DNA of 64,000 nt, taken from positions 21,833,020 to 21,897,019 of the forward strand of contig NC_092362.1 in the NCBI RefSeq assembly GCF_030848805.1, in the 5' to 3' direction. Each line of letters opens with the position of its first letter. The first letter of the stretch is position 1. This document shows positions 1 to 10,424 of this stretch, one piece after another. Made by a program: the position numbers and the translations under genes. The DNA comes from Temnothorax longispinosus. Taxonomy: Eukaryota; Arthropoda; Insecta; Hymenoptera; Formicidae. The notes under the pieces were generated by a model that was not told where the DNA came from, searched no databases, and saw only the letters and a list, made by a program, of their open reading frames with translations.

Positions 1-1948
1 TCGATGTAACTTTGGATATGATGATTCAGGGTATAACTCCAATGAGGTATATTCCTGATTGTACAATATAATTATGTATAAATTTATGAAATAGAAATAA
101 TTTTTTAAAAGGATGTTTTTGTTAATGTAAAAAGGATGTTCCAAATAGCGGAAGAATTCTTCACTTCGCTTGGAATGAAACCGATGCCACCGGAATTCTG
201 GAAATTCTCCATATTTGAAAAACCCATTGATAGAGAAATTAGGTGCACTCCTAGTGCATGGGATTTTTGTAATAAAATTGATTACAGGTGACTTTATTTA
301 TTATTGTCACATGGCAAAAAAAATTAATTTTTAATTTTTATTTAATTTTCCACAATATATTCTCTTCTATATTATATCTAATGGCAGAGTTCTCCCCCCC
401 CCCTCCAAATTGTATTTTTTAAATAATGTAATTGCAGAATAAAACAATGTACCAGAGTTACGATGGAAGATCTACTGTCTACGCATTATGAAATGGCGCA
501 TTTGCAATATTATTTACAATACAAGGATCATCCATTGCTATTCCGAAACGAGGCGATTCCAGGTATATCTTGTTTATATTCAAGTGTTTATATATACATG
601 TTTTACGGAATTGTATGTTCTATTAATAATAACTTTTTAATTAGGATTCCATGAAGCTGTTAGCGATGCAACTGGTTTATCCATTTTTACTCATCAACAC
701 TTACATAAAATTGGACTGCTTAATAATTTAACGGACGATTATGATAGTAGTATAAATTTTCTCATGCTAATGGCTCTTCGCAAAGTGGCTTATATGCCGT
801 TTGCTTATATAGTCGATCAGGTAAGTAATGACAAACAATAAAATAATTAATAAATAAATAGTATAAGTAATAAGTGTGTATATTATACGCGGGAATTACC
901 TATTACAATAGGTAATTTCAGCGTATAATAGACATATTACAGGCGGAAATTACCTATTATAATAAGTAATTTCAACGTATAATATAAACACTTATTACTT
1001 ATACTATTCATTTATACAATATCTTTTTAAGATATAAAAATATTATCGTTATATATGCAAGACTAAATAATTAAATAGTCATAAATTACACGTATTTATT
1101 TTTTCAAAAAGTGGAGGTGGCGCGTCTTCAGCGATGGCATAGAAGATATGACAGCACATTGGTGGGAATTAAGGTTGCAATATCAAGGCATTATTCCACC
1201 CGTACCCAGATCAGAAAGAAATTTCGATCCAGCAGCGAAGTATCATATCCCAGCAGATAGTCCTTATGCCAAGTAGAAATATATTAATATATGTTATTAT
1301 AAAGACAGTACTTATATAAAAGTATATTACTTTTATGTATCTTTTTTTTTAGGTATTTTGTAAGCACTGTATTACAGTTTCAATTGTTCCAGTCCCTGTG
1401 TGAAATTTCTGGTCACACTGGCGAATTGCACACCTGCGATCTTTACAGATCACGAGAAGCAGGCCGACTATTATCGTATGTAAAGCTTACAAAAACACCA
1501 ATAAAGTATCAATTACTAATAATACCTCAATGTCTCTCATTAGTAAAATGAGATTTCCATATTTACAGAGATGTTCTGTCGACGGGAGGTTCTAAACCGT
1601 GGCAAGATGTTGTCAGACAAATGACAAGAGGTAGAACGAATAGAATAGACGCTGGTGCCATGCTCAAATATTTTGAGCCTTTGAATGCATGGCTGAAACG
1701 ACAAAATGAGATGCAGCCTGTAATTGGCTGGATCACAAGTCGCAACGACAGAGGTTAGTTTAAAATAAATATTTATTAAATAATTTTAAATATTATTCAA
1801 TAAAAAGTGCAAAGTGTATCTTGTGAGAATAGGAATTTTTCGTTTTGTTTCAGCATTATTCGCTCAATGGTATCAAAACAATGCACGAAGAATTGAACTG
1901 TGGAATTTATTCCTTCTACTGATTTTGACTTGTAAAATTTTCACTTAA
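1..1948 (+). CDS. Angiotensin-converting-enzyme-like protein (M2 family), 5' end outside window, probably inactive
   Basis: M2 peptidyl-dipeptidase-like protein; the 5' exons lie outside the window. Exons read as 1-46, 135-287, 438-562, 645-820, 1112-1272, 1353-1475, 1569-1753 and 1854-1948, all with GT-AG introns and consistent phases. Family landmarks in order are MPPEFW, SAWDFC, the zinc-motif segment THYEMAH, LQYYLQYKD, GFHEAVSDA, WRWRVF, AAKYHIPADSPYAKYF, SGHTGELHTCD and GSKPWQ. ACE normally has HHEMGH. Here the first zinc-binding His of HEXXH is Tyr, while the second His and the downstream Glu ligand (FHEA) remain. The substrate-side His and two Tyr of HIPxxxPYxxYF are kept, and the residue matching Arg522 of human testis ACE is Lys. 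The protein ends in a hydrophobic tail (WNLFLLLILTCK), suggesting a membrane anchor. Insects are known to carry inactive ACE paralogues. The family call is firm; inactivity is inferred. Confidence 0.93.
850..1015. mobile_element. Palindromic MITE in ACE-like intron
   Basis: The two ends are inverted copies of each other (ATAAATAAATAGTATAAGTA at the left, its complement with one mismatch at the right), and each arm contains a smaller hairpin built on AATTACCTATTA. It sits wholly inside the intron between exons 645-820 and 1112-1272. No coding capacity was seen. Confidence 0.6.
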
Positions 1949-2112
1949 TAATGACTACATATTATATTATCTGACAACTTAATTTCAAGTATTTACATAT
2001 ACAATTTTTCTTACATATCATATGAAAAGAAACCAAGATTACGTTAATTTAACTTATATATGTATTGTGAAATAAAGTTTGTTTGTAAAAAGAAATTCTT
2101 GTGTTATATATA

Positions 2113-2151
<39 letters not shown>

Positions 2152-2635
2152 ATATAGTTTCTTCCGACACAATCTTAAACTTTTAATATAATATATCCAC
2201 TGCAAGTAAGTACTTTTTCTTTTAGGTTATATTTGAGTTTCGCTATTTTTGCTTATTATAGTAATTATTACTTATTCATTTTTGGCATTTTATTATTAAA
2301 AATTTTAAGTCAAAGTTCAAAAATATATTCGGGGCGATTGTAACAACTGTGATTCAAACTAATTTTTATTTGTACTAGTCTTTAAAGACATTGTGTTCCT
2401 ATCATTTAAAAATATAAAAACAAAAAATGTTTATAATTAAATGTTGTCTATAATTGATATAAAGAAGTTATGTTTTAATAGAATGAGATTTTTTATTTTA
2501 CTTCTTTTGTACGAGAATATGAATATTTTAGTTTGTTTTTGTTAATATAAGAGAAATTATTATTTTTCATTGAATAAACATTTTTTATTTTGATTATTTA
2601 AAACTGTTACTATCGATCCCCTCTATAGTGTTGCA
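1949..2635. other. ACE-like 3' UTR and AT-rich intergenic DNA
   Basis: A canonical polyadenylation signal AATAAA lies near 2073, about 125 bases after the stop. A (TA)n tract occupies about 2111-2146. The rest is AT-rich with no supported gene. Confidence 0.5.
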
Positions 2636-3385
2636 ACCGACCCGGAGTCGGGGGCGATTGTAATATTTTCCCTTGTTTATGTTTTTGATTAATAATTCTT
2701 ATTTGGTTTATCACAAGATTTAAATAGGAGGATTTCCATAAAGTGAAATGATCACATTAACTTAGGGTATCAAGAGTTTTTTTTTACTGTAATAGTTCTC
2801 CCACAATCAAGTTCTAAAGTCAAATTGTTACTTTTGACCCCGTTCTACTCTAATTGTATATATCCACCATCGCTATTTATAATAATGTGCTACCTATTTA
2901 TTAATTTTTTAATCTTTTCGTTTGAAAAACTTGATTAATTGCTCTAAAGTGACAAAATTCAAATGCAATTTTACGAGCCTTTGTGTTTCCGGAGTTTAAA
3001 TAATTTTACAGACCTTAGGAAAGTCTGAGACACATATATTTGGCTGCGGCAAAAACTGTCAATTTAAAATAATTTTGTCAGCAGTTGCCACATCCTTTAT
3101 ATACATACAAACCGAATCCAACAACGATCGTCGCCACGCTTTCCGTCTGGCGGCGCGAGCCAAAGGAAACCGTCGCCACCGTGATCGCCTCATCGCGGTG
3201 TCTCACCAGTCGAAGGGACCAATGAGGAATCTTTTCGACGGAACGGGGATAAAAAGAAAGATCGCAACAGAAAAATCAGGCATTCTGCCCGTAGCCACAG
3301 TCGAGACCACAATAAAGGCCTTTAAACAGATTTTGTATTCACTATATTCCCATAAAAAATTGTCAAAATTAGGCTGTTTTTCCGG
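2636..3385 (+). mobile_element. Decayed LTR-retrotransposon 5' region (probable)
   Basis: This lies directly upstream of a reverse-transcriptase fragment in the same orientation. It contains GGGGGCGATTGTAA (about 2650), echoed by GGGGCGATTGTAAC at about 2331, a CCGAC/GTCGG hairpin near 2640, and an open but unrecognisable frame at 3075-3392 rich in Arg and Lys. I infer LTR/gag remnants from position only; no complete LTR pair was found. Confidence 0.35.
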
Positions 3386-3632
3386 GCGCTAAAGTGGCAT
3401 TACCCCTTAATTGATTCGTTGCGTGGAAAAAAATATTTTACAAAGCTAGATCTAAAGAATGGATTTTATCATATAAAATTGTCCGAAGAGTCGATTAATA
3501 CGGCCTTTACAACGCCGTTTGGTCAATTCGAATTTGTTGTCATGCCGTTTGGTTTAAAGGTAGAACCGAATAAATTTCAGCGATATATTAGTATAGCGTG
3601 CTAGATAAAATTTTGCGAGAGTATGCGAGTAT
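3386..3632 (+). pseudogene. Ty3/gypsy-type reverse transcriptase fragment
   Basis: The frame at 3419-3604 carries KYFTKLDLKNGFYHIKL, TAFTTPFGQFEF and VMPFGL, which are conserved blocks of the Ty3/gypsy reverse transcriptase fingers and palm. The frame breaks at a stop near 3602, and similarity seems to resume in another frame (about 3600-3632) before ending. The catalytic YxDD block, RNase H and integrase are absent. This is a short dead piece of an LTR retrotransposon. Confidence 0.85.
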
Positions 3633-3659
3633 CCTGCAATTAAAAGTGCAATTTCTTGC

Positions 3660-4790
3660 TTGAAGCATGACGGCACTGAATCTTGGCCTGAAATCTTGCG
3701 TAACTGGTCAGTGTGTGACACATTCTTTAAGATTTCAATATATCTCAGAAAAACAAGACCTTTGGCATCACAATCAGAAAGAGAATCTTCTTCTCAAGTA
3801 TCGCAAGATTCTGACGTTTTAGTGAACGATTATTTGAAAAATTGGAATGTGCTTCAATTGCCGAATGCATATCTGCTGGTGAGAATGTAGAATTTGTATG
3901 TTATGCTTTTCTTTCCCTTTTAATTTCTTTGCTATCTAAAGAAAACGTATACTTGAGTTAAATAATTTACAGATTCAGCAAGATTTTAAAAAACTATATC
4001 CCGAAAGAGAAGACGGTCTTATGTCAAAATGGGATATAATCAAAAATGCCTTGGTTGATCTTCTTAAAGCTGAGATTTCAAAATCAGATCAGTACGGCAG
4101 AAAATTACTTACAGATGTTATTGCTACAGATACAGGTATTAATGAAGAGACTATATTTGCTGTCCAATTTTTGTAACACTTAAATTTTTGTTACTTTATA
4201 TTAATTACTTAATGTAAATCTTCAGACAAAAATGATGTAATCCCGTTTCACTTGCTACCATCACTTTGCTGCAAGAGAACAAGAGGTGCAATTGTAGGTG
4301 TATCGTCGGTCGCAGAGACCGTAAAAGCCTTTATATTTTATGTTCCTGTAATTATCGTTTGCAGTAAACATTTCTGTTTTATGAAATAAAATCTATAAAC
4401 TCATATTTTGAAAAAAACATTGTTACAGATTCCGGGAGACTTAAATCGACAAATTAATATGCATAGAAAGTGGCTGGCAAACAGAGGTCTGAATTTGCAG
4501 CCAATGTTGATTTTTGTTGGACCAAATTTTTCGAATATTAATGCTAGTTATATTATGTACAAATAGACACTGTGCGGTATCAGCTTCATACTCCACTGAA
4601 AAATTTAGATACGTGCTTCAAGACGTTCCAAGAATTGGACGCTGCATATTCGGAGGAGTGTCGTGCGGTTTGGTTTTTTATCCAAAAATATTTTTACGAC
4701 TTATATCTAGAAGAGAACAAACAGATTCCTCGAGTGACAAATGTAATTAGTTCTTTAAAAGGATTGATTTCAAAGATAAATACTACTTAA
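3660..4790 (+). pseudogene. Decayed multi-exon ORF of unknown repeat-associated family
   Basis: Exon-like pieces are separated by plausible introns: about 3660-3880, 3973-4136 (IQQDFKKLYPERED and onward), 4226-4349 (DVIPFHLLPSLCCKRTRG), 4430-4566 (IPGDLNRQINMHRKWLANRG) and 4572-4790 (YQLHTPLKNLDTCFKTFQEL). The fourth piece ends in an in-frame TAG and similarity continues in a shifted frame, so the unit is broken. I recall this general arrangement from multicopy, often transposon-linked insect genes but cannot name a family. It lies in the same orientation as, and just upstream of, the C2H2/MHDxLEGV ORF; the two may have been one mobile unit. Confidence 0.45.
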
Positions 4791-6882
4791 TATCTCTATA
4801 TATTACATATATATTTTTATTTTTATTTAAAACTTTCTTTACTTTCTTCCTTTACTTTTATTGCTTTCCTTACTGTACAAAATTGAATTATATTGTAGCG
4901 ACTGCCATTAGCATTTGTTTTCTATCAAAGCATTATGCTTTCACTTACAAATAGTTCATTCATATAATGTTTTTAGTACATATAAATGTGCTCAGGATAA
5001 TTGCAGCAGAGAATACAATTCAATAAAAGTTTTTAGAAAACATTTACATGATAAACATCCTGCTCCTGTACTTGAAGAAGTACAGGTTCTTAATCAAGAA
5101 CATTTGGAAGAAATAAATGAAAATGTAGAGTTAGATTTTAATGTAAGAAATGCACTTCAACAAATTGATGATGATCAAGATATACAGATTGACAATATTA
5201 TACATGAAGTTGCTTTTACTACTCTTGATTTTAAGAAAGCTGTATTTGAATCATCAAAAGCTTTAGTTGCAAAATTATATGCTTGGAAATACCTTAAATA
5301 AAAGTCATGTACAAGAGATTATTGAACTTATTTCAGAATTTGTTTGTCGTAATTTTCTTACAATGTTAAAATCCAAAACTTTGTCTCTATTGCAAGGTAT
5401 TAATCAAAAACAGGATGATCTGCAAAATTTGACTTGTGAGATGTTCAATACAATGCAGAATATATTTCAAGGCTTGAACACTAAAACACAAAGAATAAAT
5501 ACGCTTAAAGCAAGCCAGTCTTATGTATGTCCTAAATCTTACAGAATAGGGGTTGCAGAAAAAATGATAAAAGTTGGAGAAAATGCAATTTTAACACTAG
5601 TAGAGTTGATAGGTCAATACATTCCAATAAAGTATGTTTTAAAAAATTTTCTAGAGTTGCCTGGTGTCTGATGCTATTTTAGCTAATAGAACAAATCTTA
5701 ATAATACAGACAAGTTAACTAATATAATTCAAAGCTCCGTATGGAAAAATATTAAAGAATCTTATTTCAAAGACCATCTTGTATTGCCTGTATTCTAATA
5801 TTTTGATGACGTAGAGCCTGATAATTGCACAGGCTCACATGCAGGTGATCATAGCCTTGGAGTATTGGAATTATCAAATTCCCTGCATTCCTCAACATTT
5901 TATCTACTCTTGAGAATATTTTTGTATCCTGTATATTTTTATCAGATGACAGACATCTCAACAATGGAAATATCTTCCGTCCTATCATAAATGAACTCAA
6001 AGAACTTAAAGCCAATGGCATATTAGTGAATACAACAACTGGAAATAAGCAAATATACTTTTCTTTGTGCTTGCTTCTTGGTGATAACTTAGGATTTCAT
6101 TCTATTACTGGATTCACTGATTCCTTTAATGCAAATTTTTAATGTCGTTTTCGCAAAGAACATAAACAAGTAATGAAAAGACAAGTTAAGGAAAATCTGT
6201 TATCTTTACGTAATACAGAAAATTATGAAGCTGATATTTTCACCAATAATTCATCATTAACAGGTATAAGGAATGATGTATTTGAAATGAGCTTCAAAGC
6301 TATCATGTGATTACTAATCTTATTGCAGACTTAATGCACGATGTTCTGGAAGGTGTTTGTCATTATGATTTATGTGCTATTTTGGAAGAACTGATTTCTG
6401 CCAAAAGTTATTTTATTATTCAAAATCTTAATGATCGGATACAAAATTGTGATTATAATTTTGATATAGATAATAAGCCTTCTATTATCACATTTGATCA
6501 CATTCGCAGAGAAAAACTTAAAATGTCTGCATCAGAAATGTTATTTTTTGTACGACATTTTGGTCTTATCATTGGAGATTTGGTGCCTGAGATAGAGGAA
6601 GCATGGCAGCTATACATCCGTCTTATTCACATATTAGATACCCGGGAAAAAAAATTATATATAATTATATATAAACATATAAAATTATGTATAATTATAT
6701 ATGTATAAATATGTATTCTTTTATATAATTTAATATAATTATATCTAGATCCTTATATAAAATTATATAAAATTTTATATAATTATATATAAGATATATT
6801 TATATATATTTATATATAAGCATATATAATTTTGTATAAATCAGAAAATTTTGAAATATAATATTTATATTGTATATTATTA

Positions 6883-7715
6883 GGGGAGACCGGGGCTAAC
6901 TACTGTAAATGCGTCTTTATGTGCTATAGTATTATTAACGGGATTTGATGACATTCTGAGTTATGGTGTAATTTTTAGCGCGACATAAGCGTTTTTGATG
7001 GTGAAAAGTCATTTTTCTGATCTCTCGAAAAGTTCTACTTTTTCATCGAGCTTTACTCTTGCAAACCTATATGTAAGTGATTTTCATGGGAAATTTGATG
7101 CTCTATATGAATCCGATAATCGTTTTTGGATATTTTCAAAATTTTCATGTTTTTGAAGTGACAAAAGTGAAAAACGACGTCCGGGGCAAAGTCAACACCA
7201 CGCCGTTTCATCGGCTCCCAGTAACAAACGATGCTTGTCATGCAGCCGTATGGCTCATGACAAATGTATGCGCACGTCCGATAGCGAGTTTACCTGCATT
7301 AATTGTTTTTTAGACATGAGTTTAGATGAAGATAATTGAAAGTTCAACAATTTTTGTTCTCATTATTTTAAATGATTGTTCTAGCTACTTTATTCCGAAT
7401 TTTTGTACTTTTTAAATACACAATAAACAATGTATTTTCATTTTCAGACAGTAAAAAATAAGTTCCAGATCAAATTGTGTCGATTAGACAAAGTGTTGAG
7501 TTTGCCCCGGCATTTTTCAATTCGAAAATTTGTCTTTGCGTCACTTTTCCCTTCCTGGCAACAAAACAAAGCGATGTACAGCAAAACTTTCGGAATCAAT
7601 TTTGTACCTGAAGGAACACTCTTTAAATATATACCATTGAATTTGCCTAAAAATTGTAATTAAATATTAAAAATTGCTTTTAAAAAAATAGTTTCGAGTT
7701 AGCCCCGGTCTCTCC
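6883..7715. mobile_element. Nested TIR element, GGGGAGACCGGGGCTAACT type
   Basis: Left end GGGGAGACCGGGGCTAACT; the right end is its complement with one mismatch (AGTTAGCCCCGGTCTCTCC). TA flanks both ends (6881-6882, 7716-7717), as expected for a TA target duplication. About 830 bp with no convincing ORF. It lies inside 6641-9277. Confidence 0.75.
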
Positions 7716-8343
7716 TATATATAAATATATATTAAAATATATAATTATATAAAATATATATTTTTCTATATAATTATATATATTAATATATTTTTATATA
7801 AATGAATATACAATTTTTCTGAATAAGTAAAGCCTAAAATATATAAATTTATATATAATTATATATAATTTTATCTGTCAAAGATATAGAAGCAATCAGT
7901 TTTATCGTTTAAACTTATTCGTGTAGATTATATATGATTATATATAATCATATATAAACTTTAAATTCGGATTATTCAATAGATGGCATTCGATAGGATT
8001 CGTTTCTCGTATTTAAAATTTAACGAACAGTGGTATAAAAACGGTATCAAAAGATACGGCACTGTCTCACGTCAAGCAGTACCAAGTTATAATATAATAG
8101 GTATATGGAATAAATCATTTCACTTTTTATTTATTTATTATATATTATTATATAAAATTATATATAATTTTATATAATAATATATAATCCTTTGAAAGTA
8201 AACCTTAATATAAAGTTATATATAATTATGCAAAATTATATACAAATTTGTAGAATTATATATTTTTATATATAATCAGATAAAATTATGTCGTGCCAAT
8301 TTTGAGATATAATTATATATAATTATATATGATTATTTATATA

Positions 8344-9230
8344 GGGTTGTGTGGAGTGATGTGCAACGTTTCCGATTCCTGGTCTGCATGTCGACATTTG
8401 ACAGAATCGCATACTGCCATGTGTTTGTGTCGACAGTACCTTGTTTTAGATAAATAACTCGCGAGATAGCACGCACCCTGGTTTGCTGTACGAAAAGCGA
8501 GTTAAATTTCTCGAGCTGAAAGTTTTTTTTGCTTTTCACATTTATAATGATTCCGTGAATTGGTTTTAGTCATCTTATAGGTAAATATTTTTATATTGTT
8601 AGTTTTTCAAGTGCTTTTGATAATCCAAAGCGATTTTGTAATTTTCTTACATTGTTTTGGTGTCACGCCAGTCCGCGCAAAATAGCGTGTTTGAGGTGAT
8701 GTGCAACACTGTGTCGGCATGCAAGGTCGCAACTATTTTACTTGTGACAACTGCGATTCAGATGATAAAAAATAAAGTTTTTTGCGTTTTTCCTTTCATT
8801 ATATTAATTTTTAAGCGATAAATTAATAAGAAATCAAATAAAAAATAATTTTTTTTGTGAAATTTCCATTTGTCAGAGGTCGATTACAACACAGTGAAAT
8901 TTTTTGTTCACTAGATTTCGATTAATTTGTATTTAAGAAGCCCAAATTTAACATTTAAGTCGATTGATGTCGATATTCATGCATTTTTTACCTTAATTTT
9001 ACCTGTGTTGCACATCACCCCAAGAAAATTTGAAAATGCTAAAACAGACGTTTTTTTAAAAACTCAAAAAATTTTTAGGTAAAATTTAAAATTTTGAAAA
9101 TCTAATCACACAGAATTTTAGTATTTTTCTTCCTCTACGTTATACAGCCATGATATATTCAAGAATTTGATTTTTGAATATGTTTTTCCGAGCAACGAAA
9201 AAAAGTGTTGCACATCACCCCACACAACCC
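8344..9230. mobile_element. Nested TIR element, GGGTTGTGTGG type
   Basis: Terminal inverted repeats of about 24 bp begin GGGTTGTGTGG and continue GTGATGTGCAAC, with one mismatch between ends. TA lies on both sides (8342-8343, 9231-9232). The motif GGTGATGTGCAACAC recurs inside near 8695 and, inverted, near 9005 (GTGTTGCACATCACC). No transposase ORF. Confidence 0.78.
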
Positions 9231-9590
9231 TATATAATTAATATTTATGATTATACCTATATAATTTTTTTCCCGGGTATTATTATTACAATATTATCGC
9301 TCCACTTCTAAATACAAATTTAAGCATTTATCTCGCAACTTTGATTGCTGAACACCGAATTATATTGTCAATTGTTGTTCAAAACATTAAAATCAAAACA
9401 TCATTTTATGGTCCATTATCTTAAAATTTTAAATTTAATTGGTTCTCTTATTCATGTGTGGTCAATGCAAATGGAAGACAAACATCGGCCAGTAGTAAAG
9501 CAAGTAGCTAAGGCTACAAACTCTCGAAAAAATCTACCTTTAACAATTGCTAAGAAATATTCACTCATTGTGAAAATTGGTTAGAGAATT

Positions 9591-10330
9591 ATATTTATTA
9601 TATTTGTCCGAATAGAATTGAATGACAAGTCTCAGCAAACTACAGAGATGAACAGATATTGAACAAACATTAAATCATAACCATCGGCTAATGTTTTGCG
9701 GAATCAATTGGTATAGTAATCGCAAGATCCATTGATCAAGATGCATCGTTGAGCTCTTCAAATGGATACATAATGCGTAGCTGTCGACTGCCAATGGTAG
9801 CAGGTCGTAAACTCATCGTATAATAACGCGTCGAAGTAACGGAGCATTGAGGCGTTTAAATTTAAAGTGCGCTGAAAGTTATAAAACAAAACGTAAAAGG
9901 AACGCAGTGCGTGTTCACAGCGATGTAATCATCAGCGCTGGTGCGTGAACGTTATCGCGAATTAAATTCGGTCTTTTGTACTGTTACGGAAATTTTATCT
10001 TAAAATTTCGGACGACGCACGTTGGAATTTTTGAACGATTTAGACGACGCACACGCTATCTCAAAATTCCGAGCGAACGCTCAGGTCAATACAAATGTTT
10101 GGTTTATCCCACGGTTATCAGACGGCTGTTGATAGGCTGAGGTCCAGATGGAGCCCAAAACTACGTTTCTAGAAACTTTTAGAAAACCTCCCCCCTTAAG
10201 ACGCGTAGGAAGTGATAAGAATCTCGCGCGGGAGGTTCTGGCCATTTCGGGTGTAAAAAGGGCGGAAAACGTCGCGGAGCGACACATAGTTTTCGGCTTC
10301 GGGTCTGTTACTTCAGTCTCGACTTTAATC
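9591..10330. other. Intergenic, upstream of prepropeptide copy 1, with HSE-like site
   Basis: No supported gene. From about 9900 the base composition becomes more GC- and CpG-rich, as in a promoter region. At 10167-10184 the string TTCTAGAAACTTTTAGAA contains alternating TTC/GAA units at 5-bp spacing with one imperfect unit, resembling a heat-shock element; it lies about 240 bases before the copy-1 ATG. Confidence 0.35.
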
Positions 10331-10424
10331 GACGACGTTTTTCTAACTTTTATTCAACTCCAGATAGTTAGTGACACTGAAGAATCGCGTTAGTCTCATC
10401 AAGTGAAACTGTAAGAGCAACACG

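Larger units (their letters stand above)
6641..9277. mobile_element. AT-rich TIR element inserted in the MHDxLEGV ORF
   Basis: The left end CCCGGGAAAAAAAATTATA and right end ATAATTTTTTTCCCGGG form terminal inverted repeats, flanked by TA on both sides (6639-6640, 9278-9279). Outside its two nested elements the body is short palindromic AT motifs (ATATAATTATATAT). No transposase was seen, so it is non-autonomous. Confidence 0.65.
4870..9590 (+). pseudogene. C2H2 zinc-finger / 'MHDxLEGV' transposon-type ORF, frameshifted and split by an insertion
   Basis: An N-terminal C2H2-like finger (CAQDNCSREY...FRKHLHDKH, about 4990-5058) is followed by acidic and helical stretches. The frame shifts near 5290 and again between 5671 and 6307. 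The 6307-6640 part has LIADLMHDVLEGVCHYDL, a motif typical of a widespread class of transposase-like proteins in invertebrate genomes. Coding similarity stops at the CCCGGG element at 6641 and resumes after it at about 9280-9584 with KHHFMVHYLKIL and SMQMEDKHRPVVKQVA, the usual C-terminal part of the same protein type. Removing 6641-9277 and one TA restores continuity of the flanking target sequence. I cannot assign a superfamily with confidence (KDZ-like is one guess). Confidence 0.55.
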
